Notes: generated from the sequence alone by a model not told the origin. Shown: positions 17,721-25,825, counted from the first letter of the stretch. The stretch: DNA of 57,976 nucleotides from Bacteroidaceae bacterium (GCA_017542145.1 JAFXXQ010000031.1:1-57976); one strand, 5' to 3'. Made by a program: numbers and translations.

Positions 17721-20603
17721 TTACGCCAGTTTTTCGCGAAGAAAGCGTCCGGTGTAGGACGTGGGGCAGGCAGCGACTTGCTCGGGGATGCCGCAGACGA
17801 CGAGGTTCCCGCCGGCATCACCACCCTCGGGACCGAGGTCGATGACGTAGTCGGCGCATTTGATGACCTCCATGTTGTGCTCGATGACGAGGATGGTGTG
17901 GCCGCGGTCGATGAGGGCGTTGAAGCTCTCGAACAGCTTCTTGATATCGTGGAAATGGAGACCGGTGGTGGGCTCGTCGAAGATGAAGAGGGTGGGAGCC
18001 GAACGCTCTTGCCCGAGGTAATAAGCGAGTTTGACGCGCTGGTTCTCGCCGCCGGAGAGGGTGGATGAACTTTGTCCGAGCTTGATGTAGCCAAGACCGA
18101 CGGCCTGCAGGGGACGCAGACGGGAGACAATGGTCTTTTCGCCATGCTCCGTAAAGAACTCGATGGCTTGGTTCACGGTCATCTCCAGAATGTCGTGGAT
18201 GTCGTGGTCGTGGTACTTGACGAGGAGGGTGTCGTTTTTGAAGCGCTTGCCGTGGCAGGCCTCGCACTCCAGAACGAGGTCGCTCATGAACTGCATCTCG
18301 ACGGTGATGGTGCCCTCGCCCTTACATTCCTCACAGCGTCCGCCCTCGCTGTTGAACGAGAAGTATCCGGCCGTGTAGCCCATTTGCTTGGAGAGGGGTT
18401 GGGCAGCGTAGAGCTTGCGGATTTCGTCGTATGCCTTGATGTAGGTGACGGGGTTGCTGCGGGTGGAGCGTCCGATAGGGTTCTGATCGACAAACTCCAC
18501 GGCGCTGATGCAGTGAATGTCACCCTCGAGGCGGGTGAAGTCGCCAGGGCGGTCGCCGCTCTCGCCGAACTGACGGTTGAGGGCTTTAAAGAAGATGTCG
18601 CGTACGAGCGAACTCTTACCCGAGCCGCTGACGCCCGTGACGACGGTGAGGACGTTGAGCGGAAAGGTGACGTCGATGCCCTTCAGGTTGTTGTGCCGGG
18701 CTCCCTTCACATCAATGTGGAGGTTCCACGGCCTTCTGCTTGTCGGCACGGGAATCCTCTCCTCGCCCAACAGATAGCGGAGGGTGTAACTGCTTGCTGA
18801 CTTGTTGAGCTCCGCTCTGCTCTCGCTGTTCCGTCCGTTGAGCTCTCCCTGCCAGACGATTTCGCCGCCGAGACGTCCAGCCTCAGGGCCTACGTCGATG
18901 ATGTAGTCGGCGGCGCGGATAATCTCCTCATCGTGTTCGACGACGACAACGGTATTGCCTGCTTGTTGAAGCTGGCGCAGCACGCGAATGAGCTTATCCG
19001 TGTCGCGGCTATGGAGGCCAATGCTGGGCTCATCGAGGATGTAAAGCGAGCCGACGAGCGGACTGCCAAGAGAGGTGACGAGGTTGATGCGCTGGCTCTC
19101 ACCGCCCGAGAGGGTGTTGCTGAGGCGGTTTAATGTGAGATAGCCCAACCCCACGTCAAGAAGGAACTGCAGACGGCTGGTAATCTCCTTCAACAGACGG
19201 CAGGCGACAAGCGTGTCGTGTTCGTCGAGCTGCAGGCGGTCGAAGAATCCCTTCAGTTCGCTGACGGGCATCTCCACAAGGTCGCCGATGGAACGTTCAC
19301 CCATTTTGACGTAGGTGGCTTCTTTCTTCAGACGGCTGCCGTGGCAGGTGGGGCAGAGCGTCTTACCACGATAGCGGGCCAGCATGACGCGATACTGGAT
19401 TTTGTATTGGTTCTCCTCCAGCATCTTGAAGAACGAGTCGATGCAGGTCTTATGGCGTGGGCCGTGCCAGAGGTAGTCTTTCTGCGCCTGGGTGAGCTGG
19501 TAGTAAGGGGTGAAGATGGGGAAGTCCACCTCGCCGGCGTGGAGGATAAAGTCGTCCTTCCATTCGCTCATCTTATCGCCCCGCCAGCAGACCACAGCGC
19601 CGTCATAGACGCTGAGCGTGGTATCGGGGATAACGAGCTTTTCGTCAATGCCGATGATACGCCCGAAGCCCTCGCAAGTAGGGCAGGCGCCGAGCGGGCT
19701 GTTAAATGAAAAGAGTTGGTCAGAGGGTTCCTCGAATGTGATGCCGTCAGCCTCGAAGCGAGTGCTGAAGGTGTGGAGAATCTGGGCGGGGTAGAAGCGG
19801 AGCATACATTTGCCGTTGCCTTCGAAGAAGGCCGTTTCTGCCGAATCCGTCAAGCGACTGACGGTCTCGCGGCTGTCATCCACAGCAAGACGGTCAATGA
19901 CGAGATATTTTTGTTGGTCAACAAGTCCACAAGTCAACGAGTCAACACGCTGGGAATGGTCAGCTTTGCTACTTGTTGACCTCTTGACTTGTTGACTTGT
20001 TGACTTGTTGACTTGTTGACTTTCTATCAGCCAATCCTCTATCCGAATGATTTCGCCATTTACGTCCATACGTGTGAAGCCTTGCTGCATGTAGATGGCG
20101 AGTTGCTCCTTCAGCGTTCGGTCGGCTTGTGGCATGATGGGCGCTAATACCGTGAAGCGGGTGCCTCGGCTGTAGGTAAGCATACATTGTACGAGGTCTT
20201 CGGGCGTATGCTTCTTCACCAGTTGTCCGCTGATGGGGGAGTAGGTTTTGCCAATGCGGCTGTAGAGCAGACGCAAATAATCGTAGATTTCGGTAGAGGT
20301 ACCGACGGTAGAGCGTGGGTTGCGGCTGTTCACCTTCTGCTCGATGGCGATGGCAGGAGGAAGGCCCTTGATGAAGTCGCAGTCAGGCTTCTTCATCCTT
20401 CCGAGGAACTGACGGGCATAGGCCGACAGGCTCTCTACATAGCGCCTCTGTCCCTCGGCATACAGCGTGTCGAACGCCAGCGACGACTTGCCCGATCCGC
20501 TCAGTCCCGTTATCACCACCAGCTTCCCTCGTGGAATATCCACCGAGACGTTTTTCAGGTTGTTGACATTCGCACCTCTGACAGAAATGTACTTCTCCTC
20601 CAT
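17721..20603 (-). CDS. uvrA: Excinuclease ABC subunit A, with repeat-derived insert
   Basis: A 960-aa UvrA, the damage-recognition ATPase of nucleotide excision repair. Visible motifs are the first Walker A GLSGSGKSSLAFDT, the first zinc-finger half CPTCHGSR, LSGGESQRI, the second Walker A GVSGSGKSSL, CEECKGEG with CEACHGKR, and LSGGENQRVKLA. Between EDWLI and YLVIDRL (about residues 193-232) lies an extra segment built from STSQQVNK-like units. It is encoded by inverted octamer arrays (19917-20020). The frame stays open, so the gene is probably functional. A small gene 5 bp upstream shares the transcript. Confidence 0.95.
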   Translation of the reverse strand: MEEKYISVRGANVNNLKNVSVDIPRGKLVVITGLSGSGKSSLAFDTLYAEGQRRYVESLSAYARQFLGRMKKPDCDFIKGLPPAIAIEQKVNSRNPRSTVGTSTEIYDYLRLLYSRIGKTYSPISGQLVKKHTPEDLVQCMLTYSRGTRFTVLAPIMPQADRTLKEQLAIYMQQGFTRMDVNGEIIRIEDWLIESQQVNKSTSQQVKRSTSSKADHSQRVDSLTCGLVDQQKYLVIDRLAVDDSRETVSRLTDSAETAFFEGNGKCMLRFYPAQILHTFSTRFEADGITFEEPSDQLFSFNSPLGACPTCEGFGRIIGIDEKLVIPDTTLSVYDGAVVCWRGDKMSEWKDDFILHAGEVDFPIFTPYYQLTQAQKDYLWHGPRHKTCIDSFFKMLEENQYKIQYRVMLARYRGKTLCPTCHGSRLKKEATYVKMGERSIGDLVEMPVSELKGFFDRLQLDEHDTLVACRLLKEITSRLQFLLDVGLGYLTLNRLSNTLSGGESQRINLVTSLGSPLVGSLYILDEPSIGLHSRDTDKLIRVLRQLQQAGNTVVVVEHDEEIIRAADYIIDVGPEAGRLGGEIVWQGELNGRNSESRAELNKSASSYTLRYLLGEERIPVPTSRRPWNLHIDVKGARHNNLKGIDVTFPLNVLTVVTGVSGSGKSSLVRDIFFKALNRQFGESGDRPGDFTRLEGDIHCISAVEFVDQNPIGRSTRSNPVTYIKAYDEIRKLYAAQPLSKQMGYTAGYFSFNSEGGRCEECKGEGTITVEMQFMSDLVLECEACHGKRFKNDTLLVKYHDHDIHDILEMTVNQAIEFFTEHGEKTIVSRLRPLQAVGLGYIKLGQSSSTLSGGENQRVKLAYYLGQERSAPTLFIFDEPTTGLHFHDIKKLFESFNALIDRGHTILVIEHNMEVIKCADYVIDLGPEGGDAGGNLVVCGIPEQVAACPTSYTGRFLREKLA
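19917..20020. repeat. Inverted GTC-octamer arrays inside uvrA
   Basis: GTC octamers begin at 19917, 19925, 19933 and 19941 (GTCAACAA, GTCCACAA, GTCAACGA, GTCAACAC). A core of about 24 bp follows. Six inverted octamers then end in GAC at exact 8-bp steps up to 20020 (mostly TTGTTGAC). Three units make 24 bp, which gives the 8-residue protein repeat. Confidence 0.85.
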
Positions 20604-20608
20604 GGAAT

Positions 20609-20929
20609 TTATTCGCAGAGATTTTTGGCCACGAGATGTTGACTACGGTGACCTAAACCGTCACTTAGTTTTTGGTACTTGCAAGAAACGATGTCTCCTG
20701 GTTTGAAATCCCAGGGAGAGTAAACGGGGTCATAATTATTTTTAGGGTCTTCTATTTGAAATCGTTTGGGGCCGAGCACCAAAGCTTCTGTGGGAACAAA
20801 ACATTCAGTTGCATCTATCATTCTGATGTAAATCTGCACTCTTTTCCCAATTTCCTCTGTCATGACGACATCCTTTTCTTCTACTTGATTGGATGTCTTA
20901 TTCCTAAAGACTTTTTTTAGTAAATTCAT
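20609..20929 (-). CDS. Small conserved-looking protein upstream of uvrA
   Basis: A 106-aa soluble protein that I do not recognise. It has a basic N-terminus followed by a compact beta-rich region with VYSPWDFKPGDIVSCKYQKL, suggestive of a small barrel fold. It has no signal peptide or membrane segment. The stop codon lies 5 bp before the uvrA start and a clear promoter box lies at 20952-20960, so this gene leads the uvrA operon. A role linked to uvrA is possible but not shown. Confidence 0.7.
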   Translation of the reverse strand: MNLLKKVFRNKTSNQVEEKDVVMTEEIGKRVQIYIRMIDATECFVPTEALVLGPKRFQIEDPKNNYDPVYSPWDFKPGDIVSCKYQKLSDGLGHRSQHLVAKNLCE

Positions 20930-20951
20930 TTTTGTAATATTTAATTATTGA

Positions 20952-20960
20952 GCAAAGGTA
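20952..20960 (-). promoter_or_regulatory. Promoter -7 box for the uvrA operon
   Basis: On the minus strand this reads TACCTTTGC, about 23 bp upstream of the start at 20929. Confidence 0.7.
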
Positions 20961-21103
20961 GAATTAATTGTTCAAATAAACTAACAAAAAAGAAGGATTT
21001 ATTGTTAATTTGTTGTTTTTGCCATAAAAGAATTATGGTTATCTGCAAAGAACCCGCTTCTTTTTACCCTGCGACATTTCAGACAGTATCAGGTTCCCCA
21101 AAA

Positions 21104-21166
21104 GTCCCATCAAATGGGAAAAAAGTCCCACTGGCTGGGATTTTATTCCCATAGGCCGGGATTTTT
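21104..21166. repeat. Three tandem 21-bp palindromic units
   Basis: Units begin at 21104, 21125 and 21146. Each is a short hairpin, (G/T)TCCC-6 nt-GGGA, followed by an A/T-run: GTCCCATCAAATGGGA, GTCCCACTGGCTGGGA and TTCCCATAGGCCGGGA. The hairpin arms are kept while the loop varies. They lie upstream of the GHL10 promoter. Confidence 0.75.
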
Positions 21167-21262
21167 ACGGAATTTGATGTTTGCCGGACAGCCGTTACGA
21201 TTATTCTTGCAGATAATGATAAAGATAATTCCTTTTTTCTTGCGATTGTCATTGCCTTGTGT

Positions 21263-21271
21263 TATTTTTGC
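21263..21271 (+). promoter_or_regulatory. Promoter -7 box for the GHL10 lipoprotein
   Basis: TATTTTTGC matches the Bacteroidetes box, with a TTG about 20 bp upstream. It excludes the in-frame ATGs at 21114 and 21216 and supports the start at 21294. Confidence 0.65.
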
Positions 21272-21293
21272 CGAAATTTTGACTTTGAAAAGG

Positions 21294-22880
21294 ATGAGGA
21301 ACTATCGTTTTGTGGCAAAAGGTGCGGCTTGCCCAGTCGCTTCAGTCTTCAGTCTTGTAGCTTTCATGTTGCTTCTTGCCTCTTGCTCTACGCAGAAAAA
21401 AGTTTCTTCCGCGGGCCTTGCAGACGATTATGTTCCTAAGCGGGAGTTTCGTGGGGCATGGATGCAGGTCGTCAACGGGCAGTACAACGGCATGACTTCT
21501 GCCGAGCAGCAGCAACGTCTTTCCGAACAACTCGACGCCCTTCAGCAGGCAGGCGTGAATGCCGTCATTTTTCAGGTTCGGCCTGAGGCTGATGCCCTCT
21601 ATGTCTCGTATTACGAGCCGTGGAGCCGGTTCCTCACAGGTGAGCAGGGACGAAATCCTGATGAAGGCTGGGATCCTCTGCAGTTCATGATTACTGCTTG
21701 CCACGCCCGGGGTATGGAGCTTCATGCCTGGATAAATCCCTATCGTGCGAAGTTGAAAGGGCTGAAGAAGGCCGACATGCACTATAAGCACCCTTGGTTC
21801 AAGTTTCCTGAGCGTTTTGTGGAATACGACGGCATGCTCATCTTCAATCCCGCCCTGCAGCTCAATCGCGACTACATCTGTACCGTCGTTTCCGACATCG
21901 TCAGGCGCTATGATGTTGACGGCCTCCACATCGACGACTATTTCTATCCCTATCCTGTGGCGGGTGTTCCTTTCCCTGACGATGCTGACTTTGCTGCCGA
22001 CCCGCGTGGCTTCACGGACAAGGCTGATTGGCGGCGCGACAACGTCAACCTGCTCATCCAGCAACTCTCTTCCACCATTCACGACATCAAGCCTTGGGTG
22101 AAGTTCGGCGTCAGCCCGTTTGGAATCTACCATAACGGAGGCGGGCAGGAGAAGGGCCTAGTCCCAGGCTCGGCCACATCGGGCTTGCAGAACTACGACG
22201 ACCTTTATGCCGACGTCCTCCTCTGGATTGACAAAGGGTGGGTTGATTACACCGTTCCGCAGCTCTATTGGGAAATCGGACATTCGACTGCCGACTATGC
22301 TACCCTTATCGGATGGTGGGCAGCAAATGCTAACGGTAGGCCTCTCTTTATCGGGCAGGATTTGGAACGCTCCCTAAAATATTCCGACCCCAAGGCTCCT
22401 GGTCACAACCAGCTTGCTGCCAAGTTCCGAATGCAACGTGAAGAGCCGGTCAGCGGCTATTGCTGGTGGTATGCCGATGCCCTCCGCACCCACATGGCTA
22501 CTCCCGCAGGTAAAGCCGAGGTACAAGCCGTTGCCCACGCTGGCTCACTTGCCCTTCAGCCTCTGTTTCCCTTCCTCGACCACAAGGCACCTGCTCCTGT
22601 GCGCAAGCCTGCAATAGTCCGAACGGACGATGGCCCTGTGCTGATGTGGACAGCGCCCAAGTACAAGACGGAGCTTGACCGTCCCATCCGCTATGTCGTC
22701 TACCGCTTCCGTGCCGATGAGAAAATAGACCTCTCCAACGGCGCCCGTATCATCGGCTTCACGCCCAACACCTACTTCCGTCTGGGAAGCGGGCAAGTCG
22801 AAGGAAAAAGCCGATACGTCATCACCGCCCTCGATCGTCTGCAAAACGAATCCAGCCCTGTGAAAGTGAAGGTGAAATGA
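21294..22880 (+). CDS. GHL10-family glycosyl hydrolase-like lipoprotein
   Basis: A 528-aa exported lipoprotein with a lipobox in FMLLLASC (Cys near residue 32). The main domain matches the glycosyl-hydrolase-like 10 family (YngK/DUF187 type): REFRGAWMQVV at the start, HAWINPYRA, DGLHIDDYFYPYP and WIDKGWVDYTVPQLYWEIGH. The C-terminal 100 residues look like a fibronectin type III-like domain. The family acts on cell-wall or extracellular glycans in the envelope, and the exact substrate is unknown. The start is set by the promoter at 21263-21271. Confidence 0.88.
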   Translation: MRNYRFVAKGAACPVASVFSLVAFMLLLASCSTQKKVSSAGLADDYVPKREFRGAWMQVVNGQYNGMTSAEQQQRLSEQLDALQQAGVNAVIFQVRPEADALYVSYYEPWSRFLTGEQGRNPDEGWDPLQFMITACHARGMELHAWINPYRAKLKGLKKADMHYKHPWFKFPERFVEYDGMLIFNPALQLNRDYICTVVSDIVRRYDVDGLHIDDYFYPYPVAGVPFPDDADFAADPRGFTDKADWRRDNVNLLIQQLSSTIHDIKPWVKFGVSPFGIYHNGGGQEKGLVPGSATSGLQNYDDLYADVLLWIDKGWVDYTVPQLYWEIGHSTADYATLIGWWAANANGRPLFIGQDLERSLKYSDPKAPGHNQLAAKFRMQREEPVSGYCWWYADALRTHMATPAGKAEVQAVAHAGSLALQPLFPFLDHKAPAPVRKPAIVRTDDGPVLMWTAPKYKTELDRPIRYVVYRFRADEKIDLSNGARIIGFTPNTYFRLGSGQVEGKSRYVITALDRLQNESSPVKVKVK

Positions 22881-22911
22881 TGTTTGAAAATCTCTTTATG
22901 TCCATGATAAG

Positions 22912-23148
22912 ATGAAACGCAAGAAAAAGTCCCGTCCCCCCGTTGAGTTGCCTCAGTCTGCCCCTCGGACTGAGCGCCTTGTCACCTTCCTTAGCAAAGA
23001 GGAGAAGCAAATGATAGACAGTTACCTCAACCGCTATCACATCACCAACCGCAGCCGCTGGATGCGCGAGACACTCCTCCGCCGCATCATTCAGAATCTG
23101 GAGCTGGACTATCCCACGCTCTTCAACGAGCACGATATGCGCCGCTGA
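22912..23148 (+). CDS. Small ribbon-helix-helix-like protein
   Basis: A 78-aa basic protein. After a lysine-rich start it reads TERLVTFLSKEEKQMIDSYL then NRSRWMRETLLRRIIQ, a strand-helix-helix pattern like ribbon-helix-helix DNA-binding proteins. Its stop codon overlaps the tadA start by one base (TGATG), so the genes are translationally coupled. No toxin partner is seen. The function is unknown; an accessory role for tadA is one reading of the coupling. Confidence 0.65.
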   Translation: MKRKKKSRPPVELPQSAPRTERLVTFLSKEEKQMIDSYLNRYHITNRSRWMRETLLRRIIQNLELDYPTLFNEHDMRR

Positions 23149-23579
23149 TGACTGACGCCGACTTCATGAAGATGGCGCTTGCCGAAGCTCGTCAGGCTTT
23201 TGCCGAGGGCGAGGTGCCTGTGGGTGCCATAGTAGCCTGCAAGGGGCGTGTCATTGCCCGTGCCCACAACCTTACGGAGGCGCTTACCGATGTTACTGCC
23301 CATGCTGAGATTCAGGCCATTACCGCTGCTGCCTCGTGGTTGGGGGGGAAGTATCTTACGGACTGCACGCTTTACGTAACTGTTGAGCCTTGTACCATGT
23401 GTGCCGGAGCCATTGCCTGGGCACAGGTCAGCCGACTCGTCTGGGGTGCCGACGACGAGAAACGCGGTTTCCGTCGCTTTGCTCCCGATGCCCTCCATCC
23501 TCGTACTGAAGTCGTTGCAGGCATCCTCTCTGATGAATGTGCTGCCCTGATGCAGCAGTTTTTCAAAGAACGACGTTAA
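23148..23579 (+). CDS. tadA: tRNA-specific adenosine deaminase
   Basis: A 143-aa zinc-dependent deaminase expected to convert A34 to inosine in the tRNA-Arg anticodon. The zinc and catalytic residues are plain: HAEIQAI (HAE) and PCTMCAGAI (PCxxC). Length is typical for TadA. The C-terminal DECAALMQQFFKERR is also characteristic. Related guanine or cytosine deaminases share the motif, but the context and C-terminus favour TadA. Confidence 0.92.
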   Translation: MTDADFMKMALAEARQAFAEGEVPVGAIVACKGRVIARAHNLTEALTDVTAHAEIQAITAAASWLGGKYLTDCTLYVTVEPCTMCAGAIAWAQVSRLVWGADDEKRGFRRFAPDALHPRTEVVAGILSDECAALMQQFFKERR

Positions 23580-23602
23580 TGTTTATATAACGAAACACAC
23601 AA

Positions 23603-24019
23603 ATGGACATCGGGAAAGCATTTAAGGCGGCACTCAACCGGAAGGTTGAACGTAATTGGGAAAAGATATACGTCATCGTGGATATTCACGATACCATTCT
23701 CCATGCCAGTTATGAGAACACAGAAACATTCAACTATTTCCCTTCTGCAAGAGAGGCGTTGCAATTAATGACCAGCAGAGAAGACATTTGCCTTATCCTT
23801 TGGAGTTCAACCTACAAGGAAAAACTGGAAATGTATATCAATCATTTTGCCGGTGATGGCATTCATTTTGACTTCGTGAATGAAAACCCCGAAGTGGGCA
23901 ATACCCGGCTCTCTGATTTTGAGGCCAAGCTCTACTATAATGTCGGCATAGACGATAAGTTTGGATTTGAGCCTGAAACAGACTGGCAGAAAGTGATTGA
24001 AGTGTTAAGCCTTTACTGA
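23603..24019 (+). CDS. HAD-superfamily-like hydrolase
   Basis: A 138-aa cytosolic protein. YVIVDIHDTIL (around residues 23-33) resembles HAD motif I (DxDx[TV]), with His in the middle position. LILWSSTYKEKL fits motif II with the conserved Ser/Thr. NVGIDDKFGF may be the motif III/IV region. It is small, with a minimal cap, and is probably a phosphatase of unknown substrate. Its stop codon directly abuts the start of the tyrosine phosphatase gene, indicating an operon. Confidence 0.7.
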   Translation: MDIGKAFKAALNRKVERNWEKIYVIVDIHDTILHASYENTETFNYFPSAREALQLMTSREDICLILWSSTYKEKLEMYINHFAGDGIHFDFVNENPEVGNTRLSDFEAKLYYNVGIDDKFGFEPETDWQKVIEVLSLY

Positions 24020-24478
24020 ATGAAAATCAATAAAATCCTATTTGTCTGCCATGGCAATATCTGCCGTTCGCCAATGGCGGAATTCATCATGAAAGCCCTT
24101 GTGAAGGCTCATGGGGTGGACGAAGAGTTTGAAATCGCTTCAGCTGCCGTTTCCGACGAGGAACGCGGCAATCCCATTTATCCCCCTGCGCAGCGCTGTC
24201 TGCGCCAGCATGGCGTATGGTTCGATTTTCATAAGACTGCCCGTCGCGTTGTTCCTACCGATTATGACGATTACGACCTCCTTGTTTGCATGGATCAGAG
24301 CAACCTGCGCCTGCTCCGTTGGATTATCGGTGACGATCCTGAGGATAAAGTCCGCCTGCTGATGTCGTTTGCTGGGCGTCCCCATGCCAGCGTGGCCGAC
24401 CCCTGGTACACCGACGACTTCGAGCAGGCCTTTCAGGACATCCTTCTCGGCTGCGAAGGAATGCTAAAAACTTTATAG
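24020..24478 (+). CDS. Low-molecular-weight protein-tyrosine phosphatase
   Basis: A 152-aa cytosolic phosphatase. The P-loop VCHGNICRSPMAEF carries the catalytic Cys and Arg (CX5R-S), near residues 9-22. The general-acid Asp is in DPWYTDDFEQ near the C-terminus. In many bacteria such enzymes act on tyrosine kinases that control exopolysaccharide; no such kinase is in view. The stop codon TAG (24476-24478) touches the left inverted repeat of the island. Confidence 0.92.
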   Translation: MKINKILFVCHGNICRSPMAEFIMKALVKAHGVDEEFEIASAAVSDEERGNPIYPPAQRCLRQHGVWFDFHKTARRVVPTDYDDYDLLVCMDQSNLRLLRWIIGDDPEDKVRLLMSFAGRPHASVADPWYTDDFEQAFQDILLGCEGMLKTL

Positions 24479-24550
24479 GGGGGGGCTTTTTTTCTATTTT
24501 CCAATTTTACGACAATACGACAATACGACAATACGACGCTTTAACATTTC
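24478..24550 (+). repeat. Left terminal inverted repeat of the island
   Basis: It starts with a G-run, then CTTTTTTTCTATTTTCCAAT, then four AATACGAC-type octamers (GAC at 24511, 24519, 24527 and 24535), and ends AACATTTC. The complement of 33494-33563 matches over about 72 bp with roughly one indel and one or two mismatches. The G-run plus T-run may also terminate the phosphatase transcript. Confidence 0.85.
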
Positions 24551-24637
24551 ATTAACAAATCTGCCCCCGCTTCACAGCGAGGGCAGACCAGCAACACAAC
24601 TAAAACTACCTATGGAAACAACGGAAACACGGAAATT

Positions 24638-25144
24638 TCAATCTTTCTTGTAGCCCTGTCCGAAGCCGTTGTAGCGGAGTATCTGGAACTTGTCCGTACT
24701 GCCTTCGGGGGCTACGCTGACATGGAAGAATGTGGGGTATTGTATGAACTGGTGGAAGTGCAGCGGCGGCTCGGGGCAGCCGTCGGGGGTTTTCTTCCAC
24801 GCTGGAGAAAGCTCGGCTGACTGTCTGACGAGGCTGACAATCGCCTCGCGCTTGTCGGGATCCAGCGGGTGGAAGTCCGCCGCCAGGCCGATCATGTGGT
24901 ACGAGGTCTCTGAGCCGCCTACGGCGGTGTTGAGGTCACGGCTGCGGTAGCCGCTGCTGATGATGATGGGCGAGCCTATGGCATCGCGCAGCGGGTCGAG
25001 GAAACGCTGGCACAGCCACTCGAGGCCGCACACCGCATCGCTGGGCGGCGTATTGTCAAGGCCGCGGATGTTGGCAGTCACGCTGCGCGTGAACTCCTGT
25101 AGGGTAAACCACTTCATGCGATAAGGATTAAGGCGGTTAGACAT
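24638..25144 (-). CDS. M15-family peptidase (D-Ala-D-Ala carboxypeptidase-like)
   Basis: A 168-aa zinc peptidase of the M15 type found in phage endolysins and D,D-carboxypeptidases. The signature SYHMIGLAADFHP supplies the zinc His and Asp (HxxxxxAxD spacing). IIISSGYRSRDLNTAVGGS is the typical preceding segment, and FFHVSV holds the last His. No signal peptide is present, so export would need help from another protein, as for a phage lysin. It follows smalltalk by 7 bp and HU further upstream, a trio often seen together in Bacteroidetes. The start may instead be the Met at 25117. Confidence 0.85.
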   Translation of the reverse strand: MSNRLNPYRMKWFTLQEFTRSVTANIRGLDNTPPSDAVCGLEWLCQRFLDPLRDAIGSPIIISSGYRSRDLNTAVGGSETSYHMIGLAADFHPLDPDKREAIVSLVRQSAELSPAWKKTPDGCPEPPLHFHQFIQYPTFFHVSVAPEGSTDKFQILRYNGFGQGYKKD

Positions 25145-25151
25145 ACGACGG

Positions 25152-25262
25152 CTATGCGCCCATACAGCTCTGCACGCCCAGCGTGCCGAGGATGGCCGTC
25201 AGGATGGCAATCACGATTTCGAGGACTTTTTTCCATGGGATTCTAAGGGCAACGGTATACAT
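25152..25262 (-). CDS. Smalltalk micro-protein
   Basis: A 36-aa protein whose core reads WKKVLEIVIAILTAILGTLG and ends VQSCMGA. It has one hydrophobic segment followed by Ser-Cys. This matches the Bacteroidetes 'smalltalk' family, known only as a tiny conserved gene often placed between an HU-type gene and a peptidoglycan hydrolase, exactly as here. The function is unknown. A hydrophobic helix ahead of a signal-less lysin gene suggests a holin-like or export-helper role, which is my inference. The Met start at 25262 follows a strong hairpin. Confidence 0.8.
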   Translation of the reverse strand: MYTVALRIPWKKVLEIVIAILTAILGTLGVQSCMGA

Positions 25263-25309
25263 GGTGAGACGATATAGAATTAGATAATTAGAAATTAGGA
25301 ATTAGGAAA

Positions 25310-25343
25310 GCGCAGCCGCGCGGGACGTGCCCGCGCGGTGCGC
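25310..25343. terminator. Very stable GC hairpin between HU and smalltalk
   Basis: CCGCGCGGG (25316-25324) pairs with CCCGCGCGG (25330-25338) around a 5-nt loop. The stem extends through GCGCA and TGCGC with one bulge. There is no long T-run after it, so it may attenuate rather than fully terminate transcription from HU into smalltalk and the peptidase, or protect mRNA ends. Confidence 0.7.
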
Positions 25344-25349
25344 GGCCAT

Positions 25350-25766
25350 TTAGGCAAGCAGTTCGCTGGGGACTCGCTTCAGCTGGCGGTTGGTACGGAT
25401 GTACTTCAGCAAGCTGGCCTCGGGACGGAAGCGGATGCCGGTGCCCTTGATGTAGGACACAGGGTCGAAGCTCTGCGCGGGGATGACGCTCTGCGCAAAC
25501 GTCTTGCTCTTGATGTTGACCTGAAGGGCACCCAGTTCGGCAAGCACGACGCGCTGGCCAAGCAGAAGCGACTTCTTGATCATCTCCTTCGCGGCGGTCA
25601 GGACGGCAATGATATCCGCCTTGGTGGCCGTGGTGGCATACTGGATGTCCTCGGCAAGGGCCTCGAAGGTGTAGTCACCCGTCTTGACGGTGCGGTTGCA
25701 GGCGTAGTCGACGCCTTCGGCACCGCGGGGGTTGGAGCAACCCACAATCTGATAAGTTACAGGCAT
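25350..25766 (-). CDS. HU-family DNA-binding protein (Bacteroidetes HU-HIG type)
   Basis: A 138-aa HU-like nucleoid protein. After an extended N-terminus (MPVTYQIVGCSNPRGAEGVD) come HU-like helices with TTATKADIIAVLTAAKEMI, then a strand region LGQRVVLAELGALQVNIKSK and a GTGIRFRPEASLLKYI end. The start at 25766 is preferred because the in-frame ATG at 25820 lies inside the promoter box. The diverged fragment at 9187 shares both the start and the leader. It probably binds and bends DNA; whether it acts on the adjacent octamer/AT-core element is an open question. Confidence 0.85.
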   Translation of the reverse strand: MPVTYQIVGCSNPRGAEGVDYACNRTVKTGDYTFEALAEDIQYATTATKADIIAVLTAAKEMIKKSLLLGQRVVLAELGALQVNIKSKTFAQSVIPAQSFDPVSYIKGTGIRFRPEASLLKYIRTNRQLKRVPSELLA

Positions 25767-25816
25767 AGTACGATACGGTTTTAGAGAGTTAGACAATCGG
25801 GTTAACAATTCACGTT

Positions 25817-25825
25817 GCAAAGGTA
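25817..25825 (-). promoter_or_regulatory. Promoter -7 box for HU; decides its start
   Basis: On the minus strand this reads TACCTTTGCAACGT. The same 14 bases occur at the primase-operon promoter (29817-29830). The downstream leader contains CCGATTGTCTAACTCTCT, shared with the HU remnant near 9.15 kb. Confidence 0.75.

Noticed and set aside
24478..24490. Left island repeat as a simple phosphatase terminator
   Set aside because: The G-run and T-run could terminate transcription, but no local stem is formed, and the 72-bp match at the far end is not explained by a terminator alone.
24511..24538. Octamer arrays considered as CRISPR
   Set aside because: Units are 8 bp without spacers and there are no cas genes nearby.
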